Source: Acholoe squamosa (Eukaryota; Annelida; Polychaeta; Phyllodocida; Polynoidae). From it: a stretch of 64,000 nucleotides of DNA. Below the pieces are notes generated by a model. That model was not told where the DNA came from and ran no database searches. It worked only from the letters and a program-made list of their open reading frames with translations. Numbering within the stretch: position 1 is the first letter of the stretch; the number at the start of each line of letters is the position of its first letter. The stretch is from contig OX439048.1 in NCBI GenBank assembly GCA_949317995.1, forward strand, positions 28,711,495-28,775,494, in the 5' to 3' direction. A program made the position numbers and the translations under genes. Positions 10,542 through 22,589 of the stretch are shown here, piece after piece.

Positions 10542-11170
10542 GGCCAAAACCCACTACGTGAAAAATGGGTCTGAAATGTCTGTGATTCTGGATATCGGCA
10601 ACATTGGACTCTTGCCAATTTCCTAAATCACAAGGGTACTCACTGCACTTCTTACCACTCCAAATCTGACTATAGCTGATAGTAGCAGGAGAATCTCTGT
10701 GATTTTCATTACTGCACAGATGATTTGCTAGAATGATTCACAGAGATATAGAGTATTTGATATTAAAATCACAGTTGTCTCTGACTATTTTCTGTGGTTT
10801 GCAATGGTCTCCTGCATAGCATAAACAAATGTAACTTGCATAAATCACAAGCAGAACCCCATTATGACTGTAGTATGTGGAACTTGGCTCCTGATTTATC
10901 AAAGACACACCTCTTCTGGTTTCCTAGAAACTGTTGTTTTCTTCTAAATCACAGGGATTTTGAGTCTATCACAGAGATTTCAAGCCCTTTGTGAAGAAAA
11001 TATCAAAAACTTTTGATATACTATACTCCCTAAATACCAGCACTTTGACAGGGATTCTTAGCCTTTATAGGTCTTCCCTAGACGATATTACCACCCCAAT
11101 ATTGGCTAAGCACCCACATATCCTGTTTCACAATGATTTCCCAACCATTTTCACGTTGTGGGATTTGGCC
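10542..11170. mobile_element. Non-autonomous Harbinger-like element, copy 1 (about 629 bp)
   Basis: The left end is GGCCAAAACCCACTACGTGA and the right end is ACGTTGTGGGATTTGGCC, forming short TIRs. It is a clear direct relative of 11644-12275 along its whole length. The left flank is TTA; the right flank reads TAT, so one flank has mutated or the end is off by a base. The short ORFs inside are not conserved as proteins between the copies. Confidence 0.75.
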
Positions 11171-11643
11171 TATTCAGAGGATAAACCTAGGTACGATGAA
11201 TCTACTCCTACTAGCTAAAATTAGAGGTTCTCCTCTAATTAGATGTCTGGTGATGAATGTGTCTGCAATCCAGCTGAACAAATAGGGCACTATGGGGCCC
11301 ATGTACTTCCACCAGAAATCAATGGAAGTAGTTCATTAGCAACAATTGCAAGGGAAATCACATAAAGGGTATTTTTCTAATGAAAGGAGTGTTATAGTGT
11401 GTAAAATGGATAGAAGATAACCTTGAATGCCAATTTGGGGGGCATGCAAGTGAGACCCAAGGTAGTCAGAGCAGACAACTTATTCATAGGTCTGTGATAA
11501 TTTCAAGTTTTGGCTAGACAACATTTATACCATAAATCATCACTATAATGGTTTCACTTTGCTGTCTCCTAATCTAAACCTTATCCTTCATTTAGAAATG
11601 AGAGCAGCTGCTTGTCCATAATTATCTTAATGAAGAGTGATTA
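11171..11643. other. AT-rich spacer between the two 630-bp elements
   Basis: No gene or repeat recognised. Confidence 0.35.
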
Positions 11644-12275
11644 AGGCCAAATCCCACTACACGAAAAATGGGTCTGAAATGATTGTTTGTGATTCTGGAT
11701 ATTGGCAACCTTGGACTCTTGCCAATTTCCTAAATCACAAAGGTTCTCACTGCACTTCTCCCCACTCCAAATCCCACTATAGCTGATAGTAGGAGGGGAA
11801 TCTCCGTGATTTTCATTACTGCATGGACGCATTGTTATTATGATTCACAGGGATAGAGTATTTGTTATCAAAAGCACAGTTGTCCCTGACTATTTTTTCA
11901 GTTTGTAATAGGCTCCTGCATAGCATAACAAGTGTAGCTCACATAAATCACAAGGAGAACCCCCATTATAAGTGTAGTATGTGGAACTTGGCTCCTGATT
12001 TATCAAAGACATATCCGTTGTGATTTTCTAGAAACTGTTGTTTTCTTCTAAATCACAGGGATTTTCAGTTAATCACAGAGATTTCTGGCCCTTTGTGAAG
12101 AAAATATCAAAAACTTTTGATGTTTTTCACTCCCCAAATACCAGCACTTTGGCAAGGGTTATTAGCCGTTATAGGCCTTCCTTAGATGATATTACCACCC
12201 CAATATTGGCTAAGCTACCACATATGTTATATCACAAGGATTTTCTGCCCATTTTTACGTTGTGGGATTTGGCCT
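11644..12275. mobile_element. Non-autonomous Harbinger-like element, copy 2 (about 632 bp)
   Basis: Ends AGGCCAAATCCCACTACACG and ACGTTGTGGGATTTGGCCT, with TTA on both sides (11641-11643 and 12276-12278). Similar to 10542-11170 throughout. The GGNNAAATCCCAC-like end resembles that of the 240-bp MITE, suggesting one broader family mobilised by a Harbinger transposase. Confidence 0.8.
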
Positions 12276-12278
12276 TTA

Positions 12279-14262
12279 GCACCGATTCTAGGCCCCAAAG
12301 TCTCAGGATGCCCCATCTCTCAAAGGTGTGTGGGATAGGGACGTTGGAGACATCGGATTGACATAGCGTCTCTAGTCAAGAAAATATCCCAATCTGACAG
12401 ATTTAGAGAAATATTTGGGCATCTGATTTGTGGAGTTTGTAGACATTGTCTCTCTATGTTTGGGGTACAACTTTTGAGTTTTAAGGTGATTTCTGTTTGG
12501 GGCAGGCATGAGATTCACATAGATCTATCAATCTGTGTGACTTGGGGACCCTTTGGTGAAATCGACTTGTGAACCTTTTAGCACAATAGGGCCCGCGGAC
12601 TTCACTTAGTACCATTTCTCAAGAGGGATAGTTAAGAGAAAGCGGCCCAACAACTGTTCGTGAACTCATTCATACAGAGTGTCAATGGACTAGACATGCT
12701 GTTTGAAGGGAATTTTTAGCTTTAGTGATAAGCTTTAGAGAAGTAAAGGTGTCTTTCTAAACTACCGATACTTTAAGTTATCATAGTAATCTCACACTCA
12801 GCTGAGCACGTTTGTAGGGACTGGTGTAACTTCATTGTGTGGCTATGAATCACTCATTTAACAAAACTCTTGCTGTTTTAAATTCACATTGTTCAGCGAC
12901 AGGAAAGTTCTGGATGAGATAACTTCATTCAATTTACTCCACTTTCTACTCTTTGATTCTCCAGTGCTGTGAAATGACGAGACTGCCTTTGTATCAACTT
13001 CGTAATAAACCAACTAGTGCAATAGTTATGCGTATCAAGAAGTGTAGTGCAAAGACATAGACAGACTGTGCCTGAATTACAAAAAGGACATGCAGACAAT
13101 GTATGACCTGATATAACATGTTTAATCAGTTGCTTCTGCTGTAAGTATAGTGTCATAGTATGTCTACAAGAACCAGCGCAATTAGGGCCTACTGAAGCAA
13201 GTGACTTGTAAGGTGCTAGACTGCAACAACAGTCAGAGAATAAACAGGACAATTTATCTAACTCAATGTGCAATCAAGCAGCCCACGTACCTGCCAATTA
13301 GCATTGGCAACGGTGCCTTTACTGACTTAATGGGTAGGCTGCAGCTTGTGTATCCTCACATATAGAGTCATCCTAGGGTAAAGAGACACTTCGATCAGGC
13401 AGGTACCTTAAGTCGGACACTAACAGTATTAAATTTCAAAGTAAATGTGCATATTCCTCCCTCTCTGGCTCTTAATCACCCTATCTCATTTATTGATACC
13501 AGGGAACGAGAAAAATATTGGATTTATTTTGGGTTTGAAACTAGTTGGAGCCTCTCACAAATTACAGACACACGAGTACGTGTGTAATCATGTGTAAGTC
13601 CTTGTTTGCCTTTTTATTGTTTGTTTTGTTTGTTGTTATCTGATCTGATTTTTTGTGGTTTATTCCTGCCCATGGATTCCAGGGTATAGTGAACAGGTGA
13701 ACAAAAGTAAAGCCCTCAATTTACACGACTTTCACTTGATGCACAATGAACATACACCAAGTGGGCATAGCTGTTCAATATGTTGAAAACTGGTTGATCA
13801 GCCGGATTTCAATGTTGATTCCACGTTGATAACTAGTTTTTAACAGTTATTCAAATTAGTGTGCCACTTGATAGTATCTTGCAATTGTACATATATACGC
13901 CAAGGTAGGGCTAATTGGCGTAGATCTATGCACAGCATACATAGAACACGACCACAACTGTAAATAATGCAGAAGCATATAACTGCAAGACTCAGACAAA
14001 GAAATAATGGACATGGGTGTCTTTTTTCTTGTATTCCAATTATGGGTAGGGTGCTCATGTTGGTGACATTCCTATTCTTACTGTTGTTGTGCTATGTAGT
14101 ATGGAAGGGTAGGACAAATGTTGGTTCAAGGTACATTACCAATCAGTGGGCAAACCCTACAAACAATGATCAGGGTTTTGTTTGCTAGAGGTACCAAGCT
14201 GTTGGGCACTGTAATGGGATCATGTAATCAATCAGTGCCAACATCAGGCCTTTAAGCGGGTA
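12279..14262. other. Gene-free region with a diverged repeat near 13295-13365
   Basis: No supported gene. The segment 13295-13365 (CCAATTAGC, CTTTACTGACTTAATGG, GGCTGCA) resembles 49222-49295, so both are copies of an unclassified interspersed repeat. Confidence 0.35.
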
Positions 14263-14378
14263 TTCCACTGCCGTCGGTTGGCCTAGATTTTACTTATTCG
14301 ACTGATTTTTTTTCTATACTTTTGTATAATCAAAAATAATCGGATTAGCGAAATTTCGGCCGACCGATGGCAGTGGAG
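14263..14378. mobile_element. Short fold-back element
   Basis: Imperfect inverted arms of about 46 bp. The left begins TCCACTGCCGTCGGTTGGCC; the right ends GGCCGACCGATGGCAGTGGA. They are separated by about 20 bp of AT-rich loop. It may be a MITE, or a subterminal hairpin of the transposon that carried the adjacent broken gene. The TSD is unclear. Confidence 0.65.
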
Positions 14379-14415
14379 CGTTGATTCCACCGAAGCTGAT
14401 TGTTGTCCGATTTGG

Positions 14416-14565
14416 TCATCGGGTTGCTTCAGGGGCACATCGGGCACCATCGACAGGTACTCGATTTTAAAAAAAAAATCGGGTACCCATTGGGCTGCTT
14501 CACTGTCAGGCCGACAGAAATAGTTCCCTTTTCTCTCACTTTGGGTAACGCTATCGGGCTGCTTG
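14416..14565. repeat. Three direct copies of a subterminal motif plus a small hairpin
   Basis: The motif ATCGGGYTGCTT occurs at about 14416-14430, 14488-14502 (ATTGGG variant) and 14551-14565. A GGTACTCGATTTT/AAAATCGGGTACC hairpin spans 14456-14486. Repeated subterminal motifs of this kind are typical transposase-binding sites at DNA transposon ends. Confidence 0.5.
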
Positions 14566-14620
14566 TCACATGCAAGTCATGTGACCTTCGCTCACAAAGA
14601 AAATTTAGGATAGAGTAGGT

Positions 14621-16360
14621 TTGAGGCGTTGGAGTAGGGGAGGAAAAAAGTCTTTCAAACCCCCTAGAGGTAAAATAGAATGTTCAGACGAAGTCCAAGA
14701 GACGCAGGAAGAAACTAAAGAACCTGCTAAATGTTTCTCCGCTAGAGGTAAGGCCCGGTTACCCGACTTGACAGAAGATGAGTTGGCAGACGCTGGTACG
14801 GCCATGTCCAAAAACAATACCGCTACTAAAAAGAGGCCTACGAAGGTTGTCGTGGAGGACAATTCAGATGAAATAGACATCATAACCACAGAAGACAGTG
14901 CACTAGACCTTAGAGTGTAGAACCCATTGCTTCCACTCCTGTGTCACAGAAGGAGGGGGGTCAACCTGTGCCCATTCTTCAGGTCCTCTCCCCCGTCTGC
15001 TGAAAAACATGGGTACAAAGCGTAACCTGCTGTCCAACTTGGAAAAGGTGGGGGGACAGGTATCCCTCCACCTCCTAAAAAGAAGAAAAAGGTGGCACGA
15101 GCAAACACACAAGATAGTTCATGTTCATCAGGCCCCCCTGCCCAGAAGGCCTGTATCAAAACTCCTCCATACACCTTTTCTGGTAGGAGTGAGCAGGTAC
15201 AAGACGACAGTGTAGATGAAGTGCAAGGTCAGGGAGACCAGGGTGAGGAGGGTCAAGAGGCAGACATCCCCGACAATCAGGCTACCCCTGTGGTTACCCA
15301 CAAAAAACTATCAGAGATCTCAAGAAAAAACCTTCTGGAGCTAATGCCAGCAGCGGGAGGCAGTACTTCAAAGATCCCCAAGTACTGGAACAACTGTGTG
15401 AACTGTGGCAGCAATGCACCCACCTATATGATAAAAGTCACTCATTGTATAAGGACCCCACAGCTAAGTGGACAGCTCAAGCTAAGATGTCGGATGAACT
15501 CAATATCCCAGGTAAATTTTTTTTTTATCATTTATTCTCTTAACTACCTGAGTATGTGCCTTAAACAATTTGTTCTATCGTATTATATCATGTACTTACT
15601 AAGTGACTGTAATTAATTTGGTTCTTATTTATATGGTGTTCATTTTCACGTGCCGATGTTAATTAATTCCTCAGGAAATAGTTCTATATCTCTCATCTTT
15701 TGTCCTAGTACATGTTAATGACCCACATGGTAGCAGCAATTGTGTTTTATTCTGTTTTAAAATTCCTCAGACACCTGGCTGAAATTTTTTTCATTTATTA
15801 AATTAAGACATTTTTATGTCTTGCAGGAGGTTGTACGCCCCAAACCCCAGGAGGAACCATCCCAGGAGGCAGGTACTATCCTGATAGAGAGTCTTCTGAT
15901 GAGACTGAAGATGATTCCATCGCCACTAGGACCCGATTTTCTCCCCACAGGAAGAACACTTCAGGTGGGTCTGCAAGATCCAACGGAGCACATCCTACTC
16001 CTGCTAATAAAGGCAAGGGGTCTGGTAAAACTTCTTCTGACAAGAAGGGTGCTGTTCCTTCTACCAGTGGTGAAAATTATAAGACTATTAACTACAACAT
16101 TCCCAAGAAAACTGCAGCAAGAGATGCTGCCAAGGCAGAGTACATGGAGAAGAGAGAGCCACAACACCTTAAAGCTGGAGATAAAAAAGAGAAGACAGTG
16201 CCAGAGATACTTCAGTTAAGAGAAAAATTCTATGAGTCGTACGGGGATTCTTTGAATGATCTTATTACCATAGTAGGCCAGAGAGCCCAGGCTCAGGCTC
16301 AACCTCTTTCCCTCCCCCCGACAAGGAGGTATCTCCTGACACACAGTGGTGCAAGATGTT
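14621..16360 (+). pseudogene. Broken, intron-containing gene for a Lys/Ser-rich MADF-like protein, probably transposon-derived
   Basis: Coding-like pieces occupy at least three frames: 14621-14920 (DLTEDELADAGTAMSK), 14922-14999, 14993-15305 (PPPPKKKKKVARANTQ, with one TAA near 15035), then a frame from about 15300 to 15511. The last piece carries LCELWQQCTHLYDKSHSLYK, resembling the N-terminal half of a MADF domain (Adf-1/Myb relatives). A GTAAAT donor at 15512 joins in phase to an acceptor at 15826. The second exon reads GGCTPQTPGG to KTVPEILQLREKFYESYGD and stops at about 16360. One stop and about three frame changes show decay, one at an A-run near 15301. MADF proteins are common partners of transposases. 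The exact element is not recognised. Confidence 0.55.
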
Positions 16361-18350
16361 AGAGATGGAGATGGCACGCATGACTCAAAAGATGAAGGAT
16401 AAGTTTAACCCTTGGGTGCCCAAGCGCGCATTTAAGCGCGGCTTTGTGCTTAAATGCATGTATATTGAAAGAAATTTTCATCCAGACACTTCTACGGGTC
16501 CAATCTGCACAGGGGTGCCAGGTAACAACATATAGAAGAGACCTGTTTGTGATAGGTTGTAGTGGTTGCAGAACACCAATTGGCGGGAGGTGGCAGCAGG
16601 AGACACTTTGTAGCTCCATACTAAAGGGTGTTGTACAATGATTATTGGTCTAAAATCTGACAGTGGGTAGGCAAACCAGGCATCAAATTAATCCTTAGGA
16701 TGTATATTAATCGATTTGAGTGTTATTTAGGCTGATATTTGAGGGTAAGTTGAGGGGGGTGCACTCTTTTCAATTACAGAATTTATTGCAATCATTCACT
16801 GCAAAACCTCCACACTCTATGGCCGATAGCAGAAAAGTTAATTACATTGTACCACATCTCATGGCCCTAAATTAATGGGAAAAATGTGTGCCTACATGAA
16901 AATAACAGTGGCTAAGCCCAGAAATTCGCACAAATATTTTATTTTCGCCCATATGCTATATAAGCCAACAGTGAGAAAATAATTAGTGTCCTGCAGCCTA
17001 GTTGGGCCTGTAAGGTGGCAGCAGGGTTCCTGGAGGAGGGGTTGCTGGGGAATGGCAAACTTCCAGAAAGCGACTTAGTCAGTATTATAGGTGTGTGGGT
17101 GGTAGAGACAGGGAAGCCTTAGGTGTAGGAGGACCAAGCTGAGCTGCTCCTGATGAATCGGGTATTGCTCAGGTGACAGAAGGACATCAGGCTTTGTGTC
17201 AGATATTGGAGCCACTCTTATGTAGTGCTAAGGTAGGACCAGTCAATTACATTGTCAGAAAGGCTTTGCATGTGGGAGAAGAATAGAACCGAGACTACAA
17301 TCCTTCCGGGGCTACAGTCTAATTAATATTCTATACATAGTCTACATTTTCTTACTTCTTTCTTTCCTCTGTTCTTACTTCATCTTGGTCCATCAATTCC
17401 TAATTAGGATACTGACATGCACAGACCTGTAGTATATTTTTCGATACCTTCCAAGGGGTTTATGTGATGAAACAATGTGATATTGACTTCTCGCTCATCA
17501 AAGTATTCTTGAGGCAGTTAATTACTGCTATTCTTGGTTTCCTTTTGTAAATTAGCCTTAGAATAGTGTATTGAACGTATCATGATTTTTTATTAAGTTA
17601 GCTAGTTGAAACTGCAAGAACAATAAGATATACATATATACATTCATTGCAGTAAGCAAGTGTATCATCACTAAGGGTGAACTGCATGCTTGATTTGCTT
17701 CTCTACTTTCTTTTACAGTTTTAGTCTATAACATTTAGTATAGATCGGTATGGTTGTAATTCACCTCGCTGATAGAACACCGGTTGCATGAACTAGGAAT
17801 ATAGTGACCACGGTGCATCTTGCACTAATATCCCTTTTCCCAGATTGTGTCACAGTGGATGTTTCTTCATTCATATATCTGATATTGCTAAAGAAAAGCG
17901 GGTTAATGATCATTATTAGCATGTTCCTAACACATTTGTGTATCGACTGATGTAGCCTACACTAATAGGCATCTTGTCGATGTAGATGTAGATCAGGGTG
18001 ACTGATGCATATCATTCCTGACTAGCTGTTGTTTTTATCGACCACTTTTACATACATCATCTGTGCCTTTTTTTCATCAATGGCCACGTACACATGTATA
18101 CATCAGACCATGATGAAACAGACGTATTGCATTAAGGGTAATGAAACATCCCATAGACATGATGGCTATGTATATCTGGGCAAGGAGAGACTATTCCACA
18201 TACATGAAATACTATCAATATAATTTTGTAGCAATTATAATATATCACGAATGTGAGACGAGAAAAATAGGATGATGATTACCTTATCTTTTATTCATGT
18301 ACTCTGATGGCCTTTTAGATAACATCATCATGAAGAAAACAGTCACGTTA
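16361..18350. other. Gene-free DNA
   Basis: A small hairpin of GCATTTAAGC and GCTTAAATGC lies at about 16427-16458, just after the broken MADF-like gene. Nothing else is recognised. The phrase CATTCACTGCAAAACCTCC near 16792 has a similar partner near 20075. Confidence 0.35.
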
Positions 18351-18364
18351 GCACATACTGTGAC

Positions 18365-18665
18365 CCATCAAGGTAGAACACCCCTGCACGGGGGATTTTT
18401 GATTCCCCATTTGGACATCAGGGGAATTGGAGGGCAAAGTTACTCTAAAATCATTATTAGAATACATTAGGCTAATTTCTGATGCAGAATTCAATGGTTT
18501 CATTAAAAATGCACTATTTTCGGTAGAAATGGCCCATATTTGGAAGGTAAAATGAACATTTATCATAAGAAAATAACCTATATACCTGTTCCTGGTTGCC
18601 ATGGCAACCATTCCAATAATCAAAATTTGCAGATTTTCATGCCAATTTTTGGGGATACCTACCAA
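18365..18665. repeat. Decayed repeat carrying a perfect RFX X-box palindrome
   Basis: GGTTGCCATGGCAACC stands at 18594-18609 in a context (GGAAGG...AAAT, CCTGGTTGCC) resembling the 46.08-kb MITE. No terminal repeats were found for this copy. Confidence 0.4.
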
Positions 18666-18669
18666 AAAC

Positions 18670-21600
18670 CTAAAACTGAAAACAGAAATGGAAAATAATT
18701 ATAGATCAAAATCTATGATAAAAATTATCATAATTATTATTATGTATTTTTTATGAAAAAGGCTGTTTTTGCTTGCCTGGTCACTACTGGTGAAGATCAT
18801 GACTTGGAAGAGATCTAGAGATGAATTTGGTCGCCAGGATGTTCATGTACTGCTAAATGTACAAAGGTCATTTATTGGCAATCATACATAAATGAACCTG
18901 GATATGGACTGAGCTGGGTGCTAAAACGGACTCATAAACCGCAAATATGCCTATTATTACAAACAGATGGGGGCTGTAGTGTACCACACGAGGTAGGCAG
19001 GGCTGGGGTTATGAATACTTGACGACTTGAAGGCAGAGCCTGAGGCTTGCTTGAATCAGGGTTAACTAGCACTGCTACATTATGGACCTAATTGGGTCAT
19101 CAGCCTTATAAAGGAGATACATTGAAATGCTAGGTTCAGACTAGGGGTATGTTTATTGATGTTTAGGGGTCCGTTATGTTACTGCCATGACCAACCTTTA
19201 GGATAAGTATGCACAATTTGTATTTTTTCTTTTGGTTATTACTGTTTCATATTATATGTAGCTTGGTGTTCATATCAAGTGGCTAACGAGGGTCATGGTA
19301 AATGATAAACACAAACCTACTGTAAGGAGGTAAAATGCTTTATCTGATCATTCTATATATCTCAAGTGGAAATGCTCCAATAATGTCTTCACAGACACTA
19401 GACTAAAGATAATTTGAACTTGAACTTGAATACCAAGCATGACCTGCTTGGCATCAAGTTTATATCATCTTTTCATGAGATCCCGTGGAGATTTTATGTG
19501 AATAGCAACTGCTCGTAGGCATAATGTTAAAACGCCAATTCCCACCCACCCCTCTCAGGGGAGACAGCGCCCCTCCCCCACTGTCACTCAGGGTGGATCA
19601 GCGACAATGAATGCCATGGTGGCTCACCTGCGCCTATATGCATGGTAAAAAGCTCATATATCCTGGAAATTGCCAGGACTGCAGGTCACGTACTGATATC
19701 AGTAGTATAAACTATCAAGATTAGTTTTAACTACCAATACTCCCTGTCAGAGAACTACTAAAACGTACTGGGTATTGATTAGAATTACCTAGAAATGTGG
19801 GTATCAAGCAAACACATGTACGTTGGGAAGAGGCACTCTACAGTTACCAATTATTTAATCTCCTTCTAAATTTACAACCGGCCGCCACCTTAATTTCAAT
19901 ATTGTATGTCTGGTTCTACAGCAATCAGCTTTTTCTATTCAACACTTCTCCCAGCATGCTATACATTGTCTGCTTCATGCTACATTGGCATAGGTTTCAG
20001 AATGACATGGCCTGCTTTCAGCACCTATTTCTGGTAAGATTGCGTCCTCAATGTAATTAATATACACTAGGTTACATTCATTGCAAGACCTCCACACTGA
20101 AAATGATTCAGTCCCAACTCGTCAGGTTGACGACCTAGGATCCTTAGACAGTGACAGAGAGGTACAGATAGGGGACAGCACTCTACCAAGAGAGTCATTC
20201 TATAAAGAGAGACTTGCACAGCTGTTGTATGCTAGAGCTTAAGTTCTCCCTGTAATGATACCGCCATGCATAATCACTACTGACTATGCATGTTCATCCA
20301 TGCAATTGAGATTAAATATGGACCAAGAACATGTAAGGTGAGTGGAAACTTTGCTCTGAAGGTCTAGGCCAATGAGCACTTTATGTGGTCATGTTGTAAC
20401 TACACAAATCTACAACTTTAGGTATTCAGTTTGAGGACCCAAGGTTGTCAGTCTGATGATATTGTGTAATCAGCTTTACTAGCTTGGGGTCATTCTGGGG
20501 CGTTCAGTGCAATGATGACATACATAATTGGGTTAAGATCTTCATAAGGCGATTTTCTGGTACATTCTCACCTAATTCTATCCCTATAGTGCCTAGGGTA
20601 TAGGGTGTTGACCTTCCTATATTGTAAACATGAGATTCAAAATTGTAAACATGAGATTTCAGGGGTTATTTTATGGGTGATCGATCTCCTTGTGCACCAT
20701 ATTTACCAACTAACCTGCACCTGCACAGACTGTGATTGGGTGGGAGTTCAATATGTAAACATCAACACAGCAAAATATAAATAACAACACAGCAGTCACA
20801 CAGATCGCAGGGTCTTGTACTGTAAAAATCAAACCTGTCTGATATTGAGTTGCAGAGTCATCAATGTGAAAGTCTGCAATATTTACATTAGGTCAACTTG
20901 ATTTAGTAAACAAAAAAATCTTTTGACAACAAAAATGTGCCTGAGATTGTACACAAAGGCTTCCCCACATAAACAGAAAGCTCTCTCAATCTTCTATTTA
21001 CACCTTGAAATAATAACAAATACCACTCGATAATCTGTGTTTGTGTCTGCTTTTGTGAGAATAGCTCCGATTTTCAACAAAAATCGTGTAGTGGAGCCTC
21101 ACCTATTAGGTGCAGGTTACCTTGCGTTGCATTAACCCTGTGGCAGCAAACTGGTATAGTGTAACTCGCCCCTGACTCGACATTCAGGTACATTCACCGC
21201 CGCTATGGGAAAGTCATCATTACTGACGGGTTTAAGGTCGTCATGCCTTTGTGAAGACCTAAAGTTGTCATTCCGACGACCCTCTATGGTCCACTAGTGT
21301 AAAGATATACAATAAGGGTGCCCCACTTTCCAATTCCAGGATTCATAAGATCGAATCTAGGATATGTATCAACCAATTCTTTAATTAACCTTTTGCATTG
21401 ACAGTTAGAAAGTAATGGGTGTTAAACTCATTTGAAACGGAAAATTCCCTATGAAATAAAGATGTTTTAGAGAAAACCTGTCATACAACACTAATATCAC
21501 CAGTTGAGATACCTCTTTTGTGCTTGGGGGTTTAGTATAACTCTCTATCATATTGATTGAGTACAGCAGATATTAGGTGCATATAGGCACCAACGAGATT

Positions 21601-22230
21601 GTAATGGCCAATCTGACCTATGGTGCAGGCTTGAAGTAGCCTAATAAAGACTCATTGATGGTGGGGGGAGAGAAGTTTTAAAATGTCTACTACAATACAG
21701 GACGATTTTAAACATGCAGTTACACCTTTACTGCATAGCTTGATAAAGCTAAACGTTTTTTTCCAAAGTGACGACTTTGGGTCGTCAGTGACGTCCGACC
21801 TAAAGTCGTCATATATGACGACCCAGTGACGACTTAAAGCTGTAGTTTTAGGTATTGTTAACTTGAGCACCTAAAATCGTCAGTGCTGACGAGTTTCTGA
21901 TCCTCGAAGGTTTTCAGTGTTGAGTTGACCGTTTGACCCTTGGGCATACATATTTCATGATCTATGAGTGTGGCTTGGGCCTGCTCGTGATCTTTCCTTT
22001 TTAGTTAATGAGAGACAGTCGATTGCTTCTTTGTCTTATCTAAAAGTCCAAGGCAGACGACTAGAGGTACGAACGTGCTAAGTGGTCAAGTAAGGGGCCA
22101 TCTATCCTAGTTAGATGAAAGGCTTGAGGTGAACATTTTGCTGACATCCCAACACTGTTGATCATTTACGCATTTTTTGCAAATTAATACTGTATGTAGT
22201 ATGGAAAGGTTATCATTCTCTCCCACCTTT
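18670..22230. other. Gene-free DNA with scattered GACGAC-type motifs
   Basis: No gene supported. TTGTAAACATGAGATT is directly duplicated near 20622-20660. GTCGTC/GACGAC motifs with CCTAAAG cluster at 20.1-20.5, 21.2-21.3 and 21.77-21.89 kb. Confidence 0.4.
21772..21890. repeat. Cluster of GTGACGACTTTGGGTCGTC-type inverted motifs
   Basis: GACGACTTTGGGTCGTC, GACCTAAAGTCGTC, GACGACCCAGTGACGACTT and CCTAAAATCGTCAGTGCTG follow one another in both orientations. Together they form small overlapping palindromes. Confidence 0.5.
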
Positions 22231-22239
22231 CTAGAATAA

Positions 22240-22585
22240 AAGCTGACACCTCTCTGATGTATTGGATGACTGACTGATGCACTGGGCACCCCTCTGACAC
22301 ACTGGGCACCCCTGTGATGCACTGGACACCCCTCTGACGTACTAGGCACCCCTCTGGAACACTGGACACCTCTCTGGACCTCTGGACGCCTCTCTGGAAC
22401 ACTGGAACCCCTCTCAATGCCTCTCTGGAACACTGGACGCCTCTCTGGGACACTGGATGCCTCTCTGGAACACTGGATGCCCCTGACGTACTGAGCACCC
22501 CTCTGACATACTGGGTGCCCCTCTGATGCACTGGGCAGCCCTCTGATGCACTGTGCGCCCTCCTGACATACTGCCAACCTCCATG
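22240..22585. repeat. 20-bp minisatellite, about 17 units
   Basis: The consensus is about CACTGGGCACCCCTCTGACA (an 11 + 9 pattern), repeated with substitutions and a few length changes. Long - strand reading frames through it (CSREASSVPERRP-like) are a by-product. The 20-bp period is not a multiple of three, so units appear in rotating frames. Confidence 0.8.
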
Positions 22586-22589
22586 ATGT

